A stretch of DNA of 64,000 nucleotides from JAVBPB01 sp031549965 (lineage in GTDB: Bacteria > Bacillota > Clostridia > Lachnospirales > Lachnospiraceae), in assembly GCA_031549965.1 (NCBI GenBank), contig JAVBPB010000003.1:1-64000 (forward strand). Direction: 5' to 3'. The number at the start of each line of letters is the position of its first letter. The first letter of the stretch is position 1. Below are positions 27,238 through 37,163 of this stretch, one piece after another. A program made the translations under genes and the position numbers. Below the pieces are notes generated by a model that did not search any database, was not told where the DNA came from, and worked only from the letters and a program-made list of their open reading frames with translations.

Positions 27238-28015
27238 CGTTTTACTGGTAAAAAGGAATTTAGCTGAATCCAGAGAAAAAGCCAAAGCTATAATAATGTC
27301 TGGTGTTGTCTTTGTAAAAGGAGAAAGAGAAGATAAGTCTGGCAGTACATTTGAAGAAAATGTTATTATTGAAATAAAGGGGAATACACAAAAATATGTA
27401 AGCCGTGGTGGTTTAAAGCTTGAAAAAGCCATAAATAATTTTAATATAGAATTAATTGATAAAATATGTATGGACATAGGAGCATCTACAGGTGGTTTTA
27501 CAGATTGTATGTTACAAAATGGAGCGAAAAAAGTTTATTCTGTAGATGTAGGTCATGGACAACTTGCATGGTCGTTAAGAAATAATGAAAAAGTAATATG
27601 TATGGAAAAAACTAATATTAGGTATATTTTACCAGAACATATTGAAGATATTATTGACTTTGCTTCAATTGATGTTTCTTTTATTTCTCTAACCAAAGTA
27701 CTCCTTCCAATTAAAGCTTTACTAAGTAAAGATGCAATGATTGTTTGTCTTATAAAACCCCAATTTGAAGCCGGAAGAGAAAAGGTTGGAAAAAAGGGAG
27801 TGGTAAGGGATCCATTAGTGCATATTGAAGTAATTGAGAAAATAGTCGGATTTTCAAATGAGAATGGATTTGGTATAATAAATCTAGATTTTTCTCCAAT
27901 AAAAGGACCAGAAGGAAACATTGAATATCTATTAAACCTAAGTAATAATAAGGATTCTGAGAATAAATGTAAAAAAATAAAAGAAATAGTTGAAAGTGCA
28001 CACAAAACAGTGTAA
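27221..28015 (+). CDS. tlyA: TlyA family rRNA 2'-O-methyltransferase
   Basis: A 264-residue protein with an N-terminal S4 RNA-binding domain (LDVLLVKRNLAESREKAKAI) and an FtsJ-like methyltransferase domain. The SAM-binding motif is MDIGASTGGFTDCML (~85-99). The catalytic-type DVSFISLTKVL follows near 150 and KPQFEAGREKVGKKGVVRDP near 180. Family members methylate 16S and/or 23S rRNA. TTG 27221 is chosen because GGAGG lies 5 bases before it; the in-frame ATG at 27209 overlaps that site. It overlaps the end of dxs. Confidence 0.93.
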   Translation: MKERLDVLLVKRNLAESREKAKAIIMSGVVFVKGEREDKSGSTFEENVIIEIKGNTQKYVSRGGLKLEKAINNFNIELIDKICMDIGASTGGFTDCMLQNGAKKVYSVDVGHGQLAWSLRNNEKVICMEKTNIRYILPEHIEDIIDFASIDVSFISLTKVLLPIKALLSKDAMIVCLIKPQFEAGREKVGKKGVVRDPLVHIEVIEKIVGFSNENGFGIINLDFSPIKGPEGNIEYLLNLSNNKDSENKCKKIKEIVESAHKTV

Positions 28016-28094
28016 TATATATTATATTGGTTTATGATAATTAAATACTTGATATTGATATTTAAACCAATTTATGGTGTGATTAGGTGAGACA

Positions 28095-28967
28095 ATGGAC
28101 AAGTACTGTATTATTGCTAATAGTAACAAGGATGAGAACTTTGAGTTAACACAAATAATCAAAGACTATCTTGAAGAGCATAATAAGATATGTATTATCC
28201 CTAAAAGATGCGAGGATGTAAATAAAAAAGATTTTGGGTATGCTGATATTGATTCAATTCCAGATGAAGTTGAGTGTGCAATTGTTCTTGGAGGTGATGG
28301 TACAATAATACAGGCAGCCAGTAAATTGGCAACTAAGGATATTCCCATATTTGGAGTTAACTTAGGAACATTAGGATTCTTGGCAGAAATAGAGAAGCAT
28401 GATATAATAAAGTCACTGGATTGCTTAATGGAGGATAACTTATGGATTGAAAGGAGAATGATGCTTTCGGGGGTTGTAGAACATGAGGGAAAGAAAAGTT
28501 TTAAGGGACGTGCTTTAAATGATGTGGTTATTACAAGAAGTGGATTTTCAAGAATTATTAAAGTAATGATTTACATTAATGGAGAATTGGTTGATACATA
28601 TAGAGGTGATGGAGTAATTATATCTACACCTACAGGTTCAACGGCTTACAATTTATCTGCAGGAGGTCCAATAGCAACACCAAGCTCAAACACCATGATA
28701 ATAACGCCAGTTTGTCCACATACACTTATATCAAGAAGTATAATTGTATCTGCTACAGATAAGATCGTTGTAGAAATTGGACTTAGCAAAAAAACGCAGA
28801 AGGAGGAGGCTATAGCGACCTTTGATGGAAACATAGGATTAGATCTAGAGACTGGAGACAGAATCGAGATATGCAAGACAAAAGAAGAAACAAAATTAAT
28901 AAAGATAAATAACATAAGCTTTTTCGAAATACTAAGAAATAAAATAGGATCAGACAAAGGGGAATGA
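28095..28967 (+). CDS. nadK: NAD kinase
   Basis: NadK phosphorylates NAD to NADP. The P-loop-like GGDGTIIQAA (~residues 64-73) and NLGTLGFLAEIE (~95-106) are diagnostic. The second conserved region is YRGDGVIISTPTGSTAYNLSAGGP (in two blocks, ~172-195). Length 290 is usual. It lies between tlyA and argR, as in many Clostridia, whereas Bacillus has no nadK here. Its last codon overlaps an in-frame ATG of argR. Confidence 0.96.
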   Translation: MDKYCIIANSNKDENFELTQIIKDYLEEHNKICIIPKRCEDVNKKDFGYADIDSIPDEVECAIVLGGDGTIIQAASKLATKDIPIFGVNLGTLGFLAEIEKHDIIKSLDCLMEDNLWIERRMMLSGVVEHEGKKSFKGRALNDVVITRSGFSRIIKVMIYINGELVDTYRGDGVIISTPTGSTAYNLSAGGPIATPSSNTMIITPVCPHTLISRSIIVSATDKIVVEIGLSKKTQKEEAIATFDGNIGLDLETGDRIEICKTKEETKLIKINNISFFEILRNKIGSDKGE

Positions 28968-28969
28968 GA

Positions 28970-29461
28970 ATGAAAATTGAGAGACAATCAAAAATAATCG
29001 AAATTGTTAGTAAAAACAATATTGAAACTCAGGATGAGATATCAGAATTACTTACTCAGGCAGGGTTCAATGTAACTCAAGCAACTATATCAAGAGATAT
29101 AAGAGAACTTAAACTTACGAAAGTCACTGTAGATGGAGGTAAACAAAAATACGCAGTACTTAAAAATCAAGAAGTTGGTTTAGGTGACAGATATGTTCGC
29201 ATACTTAAGAATGCTTTTGTTTCTATGGATATAGCACAAAACATTTTAGTAATTAAAACTGTATCAGGAATGGCAATGGCAGTGGCAACAGCCCTAGATG
29301 CTATGCATATAAGCGGAATTGTTGGATGTATAGCTGGAGATGATACAATTATGTGTGCAGTTCGCACTCAGGAAGATACTATAGATGTTATGGACAAACT
29401 TAAAAAAATGTTAAATTCTAAACTTGGAGAAAATAACGACTACGAAGAATACGAGGAATAA
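28970..29461 (+). CDS. argR: Arginine repressor ArgR
   Basis: ArgR is a hexameric, arginine-sensing regulator of arginine metabolism. The winged-helix N-terminus holds QDEISELLTQAGFNVTQATISRDIRELKL (in parts, ~residues 18-46). The C-terminal arginine-binding domain has the family segment GIVGCIAGDDTIMCAVR near 115-131. ATG 28970 is well spaced from GGGG; ATG 28964 is too close. A terminator follows at 29486. In Bacillus recN comes next; here a large Ig-like gene is inserted. Confidence 0.95.
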   Translation: MKIERQSKIIEIVSKNNIETQDEISELLTQAGFNVTQATISRDIRELKLTKVTVDGGKQKYAVLKNQEVGLGDRYVRILKNAFVSMDIAQNILVIKTVSGMAMAVATALDAMHISGIVGCIAGDDTIMCAVRTQEDTIDVMDKLKKMLNSKLGENNDYEEYEE

Positions 29462-29485
29462 TTAAATATGGGTTATATATTAATG

Positions 29486-29520
29486 CATCGGTCAATATTA
29501 GTGACCGATGTTTTATTCTT
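29486..29520 (+). terminator. Terminator after argR
   Basis: CATCGGTCA (29486-29494) and TGACCGATG (29502-29510) form a perfect 9-bp stem followed by TTTTATTCTT. Two further small repeats (ATAGGA/TCCTAT near 29521-29541 and CTAAG/CTTAG near 29595-29617) lie in the leader of the next gene. Confidence 0.85.
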
Positions 29521-29682
29521 ATAGGAAAAAATATCCTATAAGATTAAATACATAAAAAGGTTACATAACTTTATTAATAAAATTGAAAAAAAACTAAGGT
29601 TTTGTAAAAACTTAGACGATATATATTTCAAAGCTATCTATACAATGTGACTACTAGTTTGATTATTGAGGAGGCAATTAAA

Positions 29683-32600
29683 ATGAAGAAACTAAGAAAA
29701 ATATTAGCAATACTAATGTGTATTACGCTAATAGCACCCCTGTTACCCAGTGATTTAGGGAAAGTATTTGCGGCTGAAATAACTGGTCTCAGGCTCTATG
29801 ACAGAGAACTTACCGCCCCAACAGCGAATATTACAGTAGATCCTATGCCTGGTGAAGATTTAACAGGTTATACTTTTACATGGAATGTTCCTTCAGAAGA
29901 TCAGGGAGTAATAACATGTTCTGGTTCAACAAGTCAGACTGTTACAGTTACCAGAATGGGTACAGGAAGAGCGACTCTTAATGTAACTGCAACAAACGGT
30001 GTAACCACACAGACAACAAGTATGATTATTACCGTTCCGGCTGTATTTGATGCAATTTCAACAACACCTACAGATAAAGATAGCAATGGCAGGCCAACTG
30101 CAATCTATTTATATACGCCAGAAGATCCAGAATATTTAGCAGATCCAGTACAAAAAGCAAAGGAAATTACACTTAACTTAACATATGGGCTTAGTGATCA
30201 GGTAAAATTTAGTTCAACAAATGAGAATGTTGTAACAATAGATGAGACAGGGCTTATTAAGGCAGTTGGTGCAGGTAATGCCAAGATAGATGTGTCTTAT
30301 GGTAATGATACAACAGGTAAGACATCAAGAAGTGTAAATATAGTTGTTGCAGCTAAAGTTATATTTAACTCAACTTTAAGAAAAGAATTTAAGATTCCAA
30401 CAGTTTCCCCGGATCCACAATTTCACTTAAAACAATTTGAAGAATATACTATAGTAACTAATACAAAGCCAGAATCATCAGAAGGCAACAAAAATCTATT
30501 ATGGTCGTCTTCACGTACGAAAGTTGCAACAGTAGTAGATGGTAAGTTATCAGTACATAGTGCAGGTGAAACAGAAATTACGATTAAACCAAAAGATGGT
30601 ATAAACTCAATTTATAATGCAAAAATCTCTCTTGTTGTTGATTTTGCTTTAAGCAAGGAATCAGTAATAATGAATAAGGGAGATAAATTTAATATAGGTA
30701 CCAATGCAGTTTCAGATGGTATTCAATATTCCTCTTCAAATCCAAGTGTTGTTTCAGTTAACGAAATAACCGGTCTAGTTACTGCTAATTCGTCTGGTAC
30801 AGCAGATATAAAGGTTACATTAACAGATTCAGGACTTTTTGGTGAAAAAGATCAGGCAAGCAGTACAAAAATTTTATATTGTCATGTTACAGTAGTAGAT
30901 GGTATAGGACTTGATCGTACTCAAGTAAGTATAAATAAAGACACTTCATTAAAGTTAGTAGCAATTGCAACAAGCTCAAATGAAATAAAATGGACATCAA
31001 GTAATAACAGTATTGTAACAGTTGACAGTGATGGTACTATTAAAGGGGTAAAAAGCGGTGTCACTACAGTAACAGCTACACAAGTTGTTAATGGCATAAC
31101 CAAAAGTGCTTCATGTGAAGTTACAGTATTAGTTCCAGTTGGAAAGGTAATTCTTAATAAAACATCTGCTGAGATTAAAAACATACAAGGTGAAGTTGTT
31201 TCAGTAGCAGTAGAAAAATTTGAGCCAGATGACGTAAGCCAGATATATAAAGTAATAAATTGGGAATCATCAAGACCAGATTTACTAAAAATCAAAGAAA
31301 TATCGGGAACAACTCAATATGCAGAATATGAAGTAACAGGAAAAGGTTCCGGTTATGTTGTACTTTCTGCGGTAACCACCAATAACGTTGTAATTGCATC
31401 TTGTACAGTACTAATAAAAGAGCCTGTAAAAAGTATTACTATACCTGCGGCTTATCAAGACTTAGTTATGAATTTTAATGATAAAAAGATTCAACTATTA
31501 GCAGAAATATTACCAGTTAATGCTACAGATAAAACAATAAAGTGGAAATCCGGTGATGAAAGGAAAGCTACAGTTGATGAAACAACTGGTATGGTGAATT
31601 TTGTAAGTACTGGCGAAGTAATGATAATGGCTTATTCTGTTGAAAATAAAGAAATATTTAGTGCTACAACAATAACAATTCAGCTTCCGGTAAAATCAAT
31701 TGAACTAGATGTTTCAGAATTTTCAGTAGCAAAAAATGGAAAATATAGGCTTACAAGTCTTATACTTCCTAATAATGCAAGTAACAAAAAAGTAACATGG
31801 ATTTCATCAGATCCAAAAATTGCATCTGTTGATCAGGAAGGTTTGGTAACGGGTGTAAGTTCAGGTAAATGTATGATAACAGTAAGAACTGAAGATGGTG
31901 GTCATATAGCAACAGCAACCTGTTCAGTAGTTCAAGAAGTAGAAGGAATTACCCTTGATGTAAAAGAATTAGAGATTAGTAAAGGAGATTACTATTTCCT
32001 ACAAGCAACAGTGCTACCTCTTAACTCTACAGATAAAAACATTCAATGGACCTCAAGTAATCCAAGCATTGCAACTGTAAACAGCTCAGGTAAAGTAGTA
32101 GCTTTAAAAGTTGGAACTACAGTTATTACAGCTAGATCATCAAAGGGTTCTATGTCACAATGTACTGTATATGTAAAACAGCCGGTTACTTTAGTTAAAA
32201 TGAATGTTACAACCAAAGAAATAACTGTTGGGAACTCATTTAAACTATCACCGACAGTGTATCCAAGTGATGCATCAACCAAAACCCTTGCATGGACATC
32301 AAGTGACACTAGTGTCGCAACGGTAGATAAAAATGGAAAGATAAAAGCCTTAAAAGGTGGTAAAACAATAGTATCTGCTAAAGCATCAAGTGGTGCATGG
32401 GATTTATGTACAATTACCGTAATAGAAAAAGTTGCAAGTATTAAATTAAATCATACTTCAGGAATTTTATATTATGGATATACATTTAAGTTAACAGCTA
32501 AAATTACTAACTCAACAGCTTCAAATAAAGGAGTAACATGGTCATCAAGTAATAAAAAGATCGCAACTGTTGATAGTAAGGGTAATGTAATTGCTGTGGG

Positions 32601-33405
32601 AACAGGAAAGGTTACTATAACCTGTACAGCTAAAGATGGAAGTGGTAAAAAAGCTACATGCAAATTACAGGTAGTATCTCCTGTTACCAGCGTAAAACTT
32701 AACCGAAAAAGTTTCTCAATTATTGAAGGAAAAACAACCAAGCTTACCTCTTCGGTATTCCCTTCAACTGCAAGTATAAAGAAACTAAACTGGTCATCAG
32801 ATGATGAAAGTATTGTAAAAGTTTCCTCAAATGGAACTGTTTCGGCAATTTCACCAGGTGTTGCCACAATAACAATAACATCTACAGACGGAACCAATAA
32901 AAAAGCCACATGTCTAGTTACAGTAAAAAAATCAATACCGACTACAAGTATAAATGTTTTAACAAATGCAAAAGGTGCTACATTACTAGTTGGAGAAACA
33001 ACTACAATTCAAGTTAAAGTTTCACCAACCAACGCTAATGATAAAATTAAATTTACTTCAAATAACAAGGCAGTAGCAACAGTAGATCAAACAACTGGAA
33101 AAGTAGTTGCAAAATCTCCTGGAACAGCAATTATTGATATAACATCAGATAACGGAGTTACCTCATCATGTACAGTATCAGTTATTGGATTTGAAAGAAC
33201 AAGTTTAACATTAGAACAGTATTCTTCCCACACCCTTGTTGTTTTTGGTGCCAGTGAAGGTATAACTTGGGACATTCAAAATCCTGAAATAGCTGTTGTA
33301 AAAAATGGAAAAGTTGATGCTAAAAAGATTGGTACAACTTATGTAATTGCATCTTTAAACGGCAAGAAAATATATTGTAAGTTAACAGTAACCAAAATAA
33401 GTTAA
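29683..33405 (+). CDS. Secreted multi-domain bacterial Ig-like (BIG2) protein
   Basis: The start at 29683 follows TTGAGGAGG and gives a 1240-residue protein with a signal peptide (ILAILMCITLIAPLLPSD, cleavage near VFAAE). After it come about 13 tandem BIG2-type immunoglobulin-like domains, each ~80-90 residues. They are recognised by the recurring W(S/T)SSN..(I/V)ATVD...G.V.A...G...IT pattern, for example WTSSNPSIATVNSSGKVVAL. No sortase motif, S-layer repeat or choline-binding repeat is seen at the C-terminus, so it is either released or held by other contacts. Its place between argR and recN breaks a widely conserved gene order. Adhesion or cell-wall display is a family-level inference. Confidence 0.85.
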   Translation: MKKLRKILAILMCITLIAPLLPSDLGKVFAAEITGLRLYDRELTAPTANITVDPMPGEDLTGYTFTWNVPSEDQGVITCSGSTSQTVTVTRMGTGRATLNVTATNGVTTQTTSMIITVPAVFDAISTTPTDKDSNGRPTAIYLYTPEDPEYLADPVQKAKEITLNLTYGLSDQVKFSSTNENVVTIDETGLIKAVGAGNAKIDVSYGNDTTGKTSRSVNIVVAAKVIFNSTLRKEFKIPTVSPDPQFHLKQFEEYTIVTNTKPESSEGNKNLLWSSSRTKVATVVDGKLSVHSAGETEITIKPKDGINSIYNAKISLVVDFALSKESVIMNKGDKFNIGTNAVSDGIQYSSSNPSVVSVNEITGLVTANSSGTADIKVTLTDSGLFGEKDQASSTKILYCHVTVVDGIGLDRTQVSINKDTSLKLVAIATSSNEIKWTSSNNSIVTVDSDGTIKGVKSGVTTVTATQVVNGITKSASCEVTVLVPVGKVILNKTSAEIKNIQGEVVSVAVEKFEPDDVSQIYKVINWESSRPDLLKIKEISGTTQYAEYEVTGKGSGYVVLSAVTTNNVVIASCTVLIKEPVKSITIPAAYQDLVMNFNDKKIQLLAEILPVNATDKTIKWKSGDERKATVDETTGMVNFVSTGEVMIMAYSVENKEIFSATTITIQLPVKSIELDVSEFSVAKNGKYRLTSLILPNNASNKKVTWISSDPKIASVDQEGLVTGVSSGKCMITVRTEDGGHIATATCSVVQEVEGITLDVKELEISKGDYYFLQATVLPLNSTDKNIQWTSSNPSIATVNSSGKVVALKVGTTVITARSSKGSMSQCTVYVKQPVTLVKMNVTTKEITVGNSFKLSPTVYPSDASTKTLAWTSSDTSVATVDKNGKIKALKGGKTIVSAKASSGAWDLCTITVIEKVASIKLNHTSGILYYGYTFKLTAKITNSTASNKGVTWSSSNKKIATVDSKGNVIAVGTGKVTITCTAKDGSGKKATCKLQVVSPVTSVKLNRKSFSIIEGKTTKLTSSVFPSTASIKKLNWSSDDESIVKVSSNGTVSAISPGVATITITSTDGTNKKATCLVTVKKSIPTTSINVLTNAKGATLLVGETTTIQVKVSPTNANDKIKFTSNNKAVATVDQTTGKVVAKSPGTAIIDITSDNGVTSSCTVSVIGFERTSLTLEQYSSHTLVVFGASEGITWDIQNPEIAVVKNGKVDAKKIGTTYVIASLNGKKIYCKLTVTKIS

Positions 33406-33470
33406 TTCATAAGTTTTAAGATTTCTAAAGTACTGAACAAGTCGTTTATTACAGTAAATTAATTTCTTAA

Positions 33471-33512
33471 AAGATGGTTGTATAATTAGAAGACTAATTA
33501 TACAACCATCTT
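33471..33512 (+). terminator. Long perfect hairpin after the Ig-like gene
   Basis: AAGATGGTTGTATAATTAG (33471-33489) and its complement (33494-33512) form a 19-bp perfect stem with an AAGA loop. It has no long T run but lies 66 bases after the stop and before recN, so it probably ends the Ig-like transcript. Confidence 0.65.
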
Positions 33513-33599
33513 CATATAAAATTCAATATCTATATCAATGGCTTTTCAATACCCTGAATTCTTTGCATTTCTTTAGAAAAATAAAATAGAGGTGAGTAA

Positions 33600-35285
33600 A
33601 TGCTCTTAAATCTACATGTTAAAAATTTAGCACTAATAGATGAAGTAGAAGTATATTTTAAAGATCATCTAAACATATTAACAGGTGAAACTGGTGCGGG
33701 AAAATCAATAATAATTGGATCAATAAATGCAGCACTTGGAGGAAAGGTTTCAAAAGAGATAATTAGAAAAGGTGCAGATTATGCATTAATAGAATTAGTA
33801 TTTCAAATAGAAGATAATAATATTATAGAAGAAATAAAAAACCTTGATATTCCAATCGAAGAAGATGGACAAGTTATAGTAACTAAAAAAATAATGAATG
33901 GAAGAAATATTAGTAAAATAAATGGTGAAAATGTAACTTCTGCAATTTTAAAACAAGTATCCGGACTGTTAATTGATATACATGGTCAGCATGAGCACCA
34001 ATCCCTATTGTATAAAAGCAAACATTTAGAAATACTTGATAGATTTTCAAAGGATTTTATTGGTGATTTAAAAGAAAAATTATCTTCTATATATTACGAA
34101 TATATAAAGACAAAAGAAAAATTAGATGAATCAGTTATGGATGAAGAAAAAAGACTTAGAGAAATTTCATTTTTGGAATTTGAAGTTAATGAAATAACCC
34201 AGGCTAAACTAATAATTGGTGAAGATGAAGACTTATCAATCAGGTATAAAAAACTTAAAAATTCCAACAATATAATGGAGGGTCTTACAGAAATTTATGA
34301 AAAAACAGGATATAATAATAATACATCGGCTGGTGACTCTATAGGAAGAACAATAAAAATAATTTCTAAAATTCAAGATTTTGATGAAGAAGTACTTAAT
34401 TTTAAATTACAATTAGAAGAAATTGATTCACTTCTTAATGATTTTAACCGAGATATATCCAATTACATGGCTAATATGAATTTTGACGAAGAAGAGTTTA
34501 AGATAATTGAAGATAGAATAAGTTTAATTAATAATTTAAAATCAAAATATGGCAATTCAATTAATAACATACTTGAATACAAAAAGCGAAGTGAGGAAAA
34601 ACTCCAACAGCTAATTGAACATGATGAATATGTAGATAAATTAAAAGCGGAAGTTAATTTATTAGAAGGAAAATTAAAACAAATATCACAAGAACTATCT
34701 AATATAAGAAAAAAGGAAGCAGTTGAGTTAACAAAAAAAATAAAAGAAGCTTTAATTGAATTAAATTTTTTAGATGTAAAATTTGAAATGCAATTTGAAA
34801 ATCTTTTAAAGTATTCAAGAAATGGTTTTGATGAAGCAGAATTTATTATATCAACTAATCCTGGTGAAGAATTAAAACCTTTGTCTAAGGTTGCCTCAGG
34901 CGGAGAACTTTCAAGAATTATGTTAGCTATAAAATCTATACTGGCGGATAATGATTCTATTGATACACTAATATTCGACGAAATTGATGTTGGAATAAGT
35001 GGAAGAACAGCCCAAAAGGTTTCTGAAAGATTAGCAGTAATTGCAAAAAATCATCAAATCATTTGTATAACTCATTTAGCTCAAATAGCGGCAATGGCTG
35101 ATGAACACTTTATTATAGAAAAAACAGCTACAATGGATTCTACAGTTACTTCAATTAGGGAATTAAATGAAATACAAGTAATAGATGAAATAGCAAGAAT
35201 ACTTGGAGGTGCTAAAATAACTGACAGTATTTTAGAAAGTGCAAAGGAAATGAAGGAATTGGCAAAAAGCACAAAAATATACTAG
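33600..35285 (+). CDS. recN: DNA repair protein RecN
   Basis: RecN is an SMC-like ATPase acting early in double-strand break repair. Walker A is GETGAGKSIIIGSINAALGG (~residues 29-48). The centre is a long coiled coil (~150-360), and the C-terminal half holds the ABC signature ASGGELSRIMLAIKS (~430-444) and Walker B LIFDEIDVGISG (~456-467). Length 561 is normal. It keeps its place before spoIVB even though the Ig-like gene separates it from argR. Confidence 0.97.
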   Translation: MLLNLHVKNLALIDEVEVYFKDHLNILTGETGAGKSIIIGSINAALGGKVSKEIIRKGADYALIELVFQIEDNNIIEEIKNLDIPIEEDGQVIVTKKIMNGRNISKINGENVTSAILKQVSGLLIDIHGQHEHQSLLYKSKHLEILDRFSKDFIGDLKEKLSSIYYEYIKTKEKLDESVMDEEKRLREISFLEFEVNEITQAKLIIGEDEDLSIRYKKLKNSNNIMEGLTEIYEKTGYNNNTSAGDSIGRTIKIISKIQDFDEEVLNFKLQLEEIDSLLNDFNRDISNYMANMNFDEEEFKIIEDRISLINNLKSKYGNSINNILEYKKRSEEKLQQLIEHDEYVDKLKAEVNLLEGKLKQISQELSNIRKKEAVELTKKIKEALIELNFLDVKFEMQFENLLKYSRNGFDEAEFIISTNPGEELKPLSKVASGGELSRIMLAIKSILADNDSIDTLIFDEIDVGISGRTAQKVSERLAVIAKNHQIICITHLAQIAAMADEHFIIEKTATMDSTVTSIRELNEIQVIDEIARILGGAKITDSILESAKEMKELAKSTKIY

Positions 35286-35312
35286 ATTTAAAAGAAAATA
35301 AAAACACATACT

Positions 35313-35352
35313 AAGAAGGATATACAAGGAAATACGTTGTATATTCTTTTTT
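35313..35352 (+). terminator. Terminator after recN
   Basis: AAGAAGGATATACAA (35313-35327) pairs with TTGTATATTCTTTT (35337-35350), including one G-T pair, and a T run continues to about 35352. Confidence 0.75.
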
Positions 35353-35383
35353 TATTGATTAATTTAAGGAAGGATGTGTTTTT

Positions 35384-36661
35384 ATGAGTAGAAAAAATTT
35401 ATACAAAAGATTTTTATTAATATTTTTAGCACTTGACTTTTTTGCAATAATTGGTTTGGGATATTCAAATTTAAATTCATTAATACCTAATGAATTAAAG
35501 CTTACAGTAGATAATGCTGAAAAAATAAATTTAAACCTTCCTTTAGATTTTAAAATATATACTAAAGATGTTGATGTATTAAGCATTGATTCTAAAAAGC
35601 TAAGTGAAAATCAAATAAACAAAAATAATTCCTTTATTATCGAATCCTCTGAAAAGGGAAGTTATAGTATTGATTTAAAATTATTTGGACTAATTCATTT
35701 AAAAAGAATATCTTTAGATGTGGTAGACACAGTTGAACTTATTCCATGTGGGTTTCCTATTGGTATATATGTAGAAACTGATGGTATATTAGTTCTTGGA
35801 ACAAGTGCAATAACATGTATTGATGGATTAAACTATGATCCTTCTAACAAAGTTTTAAAATCAGGAGATTACATTGTAAGTATAAATAGTAAAAGCGTTA
35901 ATGATAAATATGAATTTATCGAAGAACTTAAAAACTGTCAAGGGAAAGAAATAATACTTGGTATAAGAAGAAACGATAAAAATATAATAACCAAAGTACA
36001 ACCTGTTAAGACATCACAAAATGAATATAAGATTGGTGTTTGGATTAGAGATAATACTCAGGGAGTAGGGACACTAACCTTTACAGATAAAAATGGCAAT
36101 TTTGGTGCATTAGGGCATGGCATAAATGATATTGATACAAGTATGTTAATGGATATAAATAGGGGAAATATTTATAGTGCAGAGATTTTGTCGATTGTAA
36201 AAGGAAAAAATGGAACACCAGGTGAATTAATTGGCTTATTTAATTATGCTAAGAGCATCAAAATTGGAAGCATAGTAAAAAATACACAGCAAGGTGTCTT
36301 TGGTGTTATAAATGAGAATTTTAAGGATTATGAATTTAGTCAGCCTATGAAAGTTGGCTTTAAACAAGATGTAAAATTGGGAAAAGCTCTATTAAGATGT
36401 AGTGTTAATGGTAAAATTAAAGATTATAACATTGAAATTGAAAAAATAGATATAAGCGATTCTAAACATGGCAAAGGTATGGTAGTAAAAATAACAGATG
36501 AAGAACTGCTTGGATTAACAAATGGAATAGTACAAGGAATGAGCGGAAGCCCTATAATACAAGATAATAAGATTATTGGTGCAATAACACATGTTTTTGT
36601 ACAAGATTCAACAAAAGGTTATGCTACTTTTATTGAGAATATGATAAAGGCAATTAATTAG
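35384..36661 (+). CDS. spoIVB: SpoIVB serine peptidase
   Basis: SpoIVB is secreted from the forespore and cuts SpoIVFA, which leads to sigma-K activation. There is an N-terminal membrane segment (FLLIFLALDFFAIIGLGY), a PDZ domain around residues 115-205 and the S55 peptidase domain. The catalytic His is in GALGHGIND (~245), and Ser is in GMSGSPIIQDNKIIGAITHV (~385). It is the penultimate gene of the conserved recN-spoIVB-spo0A run. Confidence 0.96.
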   Translation: MSRKNLYKRFLLIFLALDFFAIIGLGYSNLNSLIPNELKLTVDNAEKINLNLPLDFKIYTKDVDVLSIDSKKLSENQINKNNSFIIESSEKGSYSIDLKLFGLIHLKRISLDVVDTVELIPCGFPIGIYVETDGILVLGTSAITCIDGLNYDPSNKVLKSGDYIVSINSKSVNDKYEFIEELKNCQGKEIILGIRRNDKNIITKVQPVKTSQNEYKIGVWIRDNTQGVGTLTFTDKNGNFGALGHGINDIDTSMLMDINRGNIYSAEILSIVKGKNGTPGELIGLFNYAKSIKIGSIVKNTQQGVFGVINENFKDYEFSQPMKVGFKQDVKLGKALLRCSVNGKIKDYNIEIEKIDISDSKHGKGMVVKITDEELLGLTNGIVQGMSGSPIIQDNKIIGAITHVFVQDSTKGYATFIENMIKAIN

Positions 36662-37163
36662 ATAAATGAAAAGTTGAAATATGGAAAACAAATATTCGAC
36701 AGCACATTATATAAAAAAATGAAATAGTATATTTTATGATTTCAAGAAAAAATAAAATAAAATCATTTTAGACAAAAACATTTATCATATTCAATTTAGC
36801 ACTTTAACGCTGCATTATACCGTCGAATATTGCGATAAAAATAGATTGAACAAACATTATAAGACTATTATAATACAAATAAGTTCTAAAAAAGAACTAA
36901 CCAAGAAAATTATGCATAATCTTATTGGAAAAAAAATAATAATGTCAATGTAAAAGAAAAATAGAATATATTTTTGTTTAATTAATTATTTTAAATTATT
37001 AAAATATTAATTGTAATAAAATATGGAAAAATCATATCATATGAAAAATATTTATGAGTATTTTGCCTAAAAATAATTTATTTAATAAAAATATTGCTCT
37101 ATAATCTAATAATTAGTATAATGTAATAGATTATACGGGAAGATGATATTAAGAGGAGGAAAT
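36662..37163 (+). promoter_or_regulatory. spo0A control region with two sigma-A-like promoters
   Basis: This 502-base AT-rich stretch holds no gene. Two promoter-like pairs are seen: TTGAAC (36846) N17 TATAAT (36869-36874), and TTGCTC (37094) N17 TATAAT (37117-37122). AATATTCGAC (36691-36700) and GTCGAATATT (36822-36831) are perfect inverted copies. The first contains a TGTCGAA 0A box on the minus strand, and the second a one-base variant just upstream of the distal promoter. AGTTCT/AGAACT (36882-36898) lies just past it. Spo0A autoregulation through these boxes is inferred by analogy with Bacillus. Confidence 0.55.
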
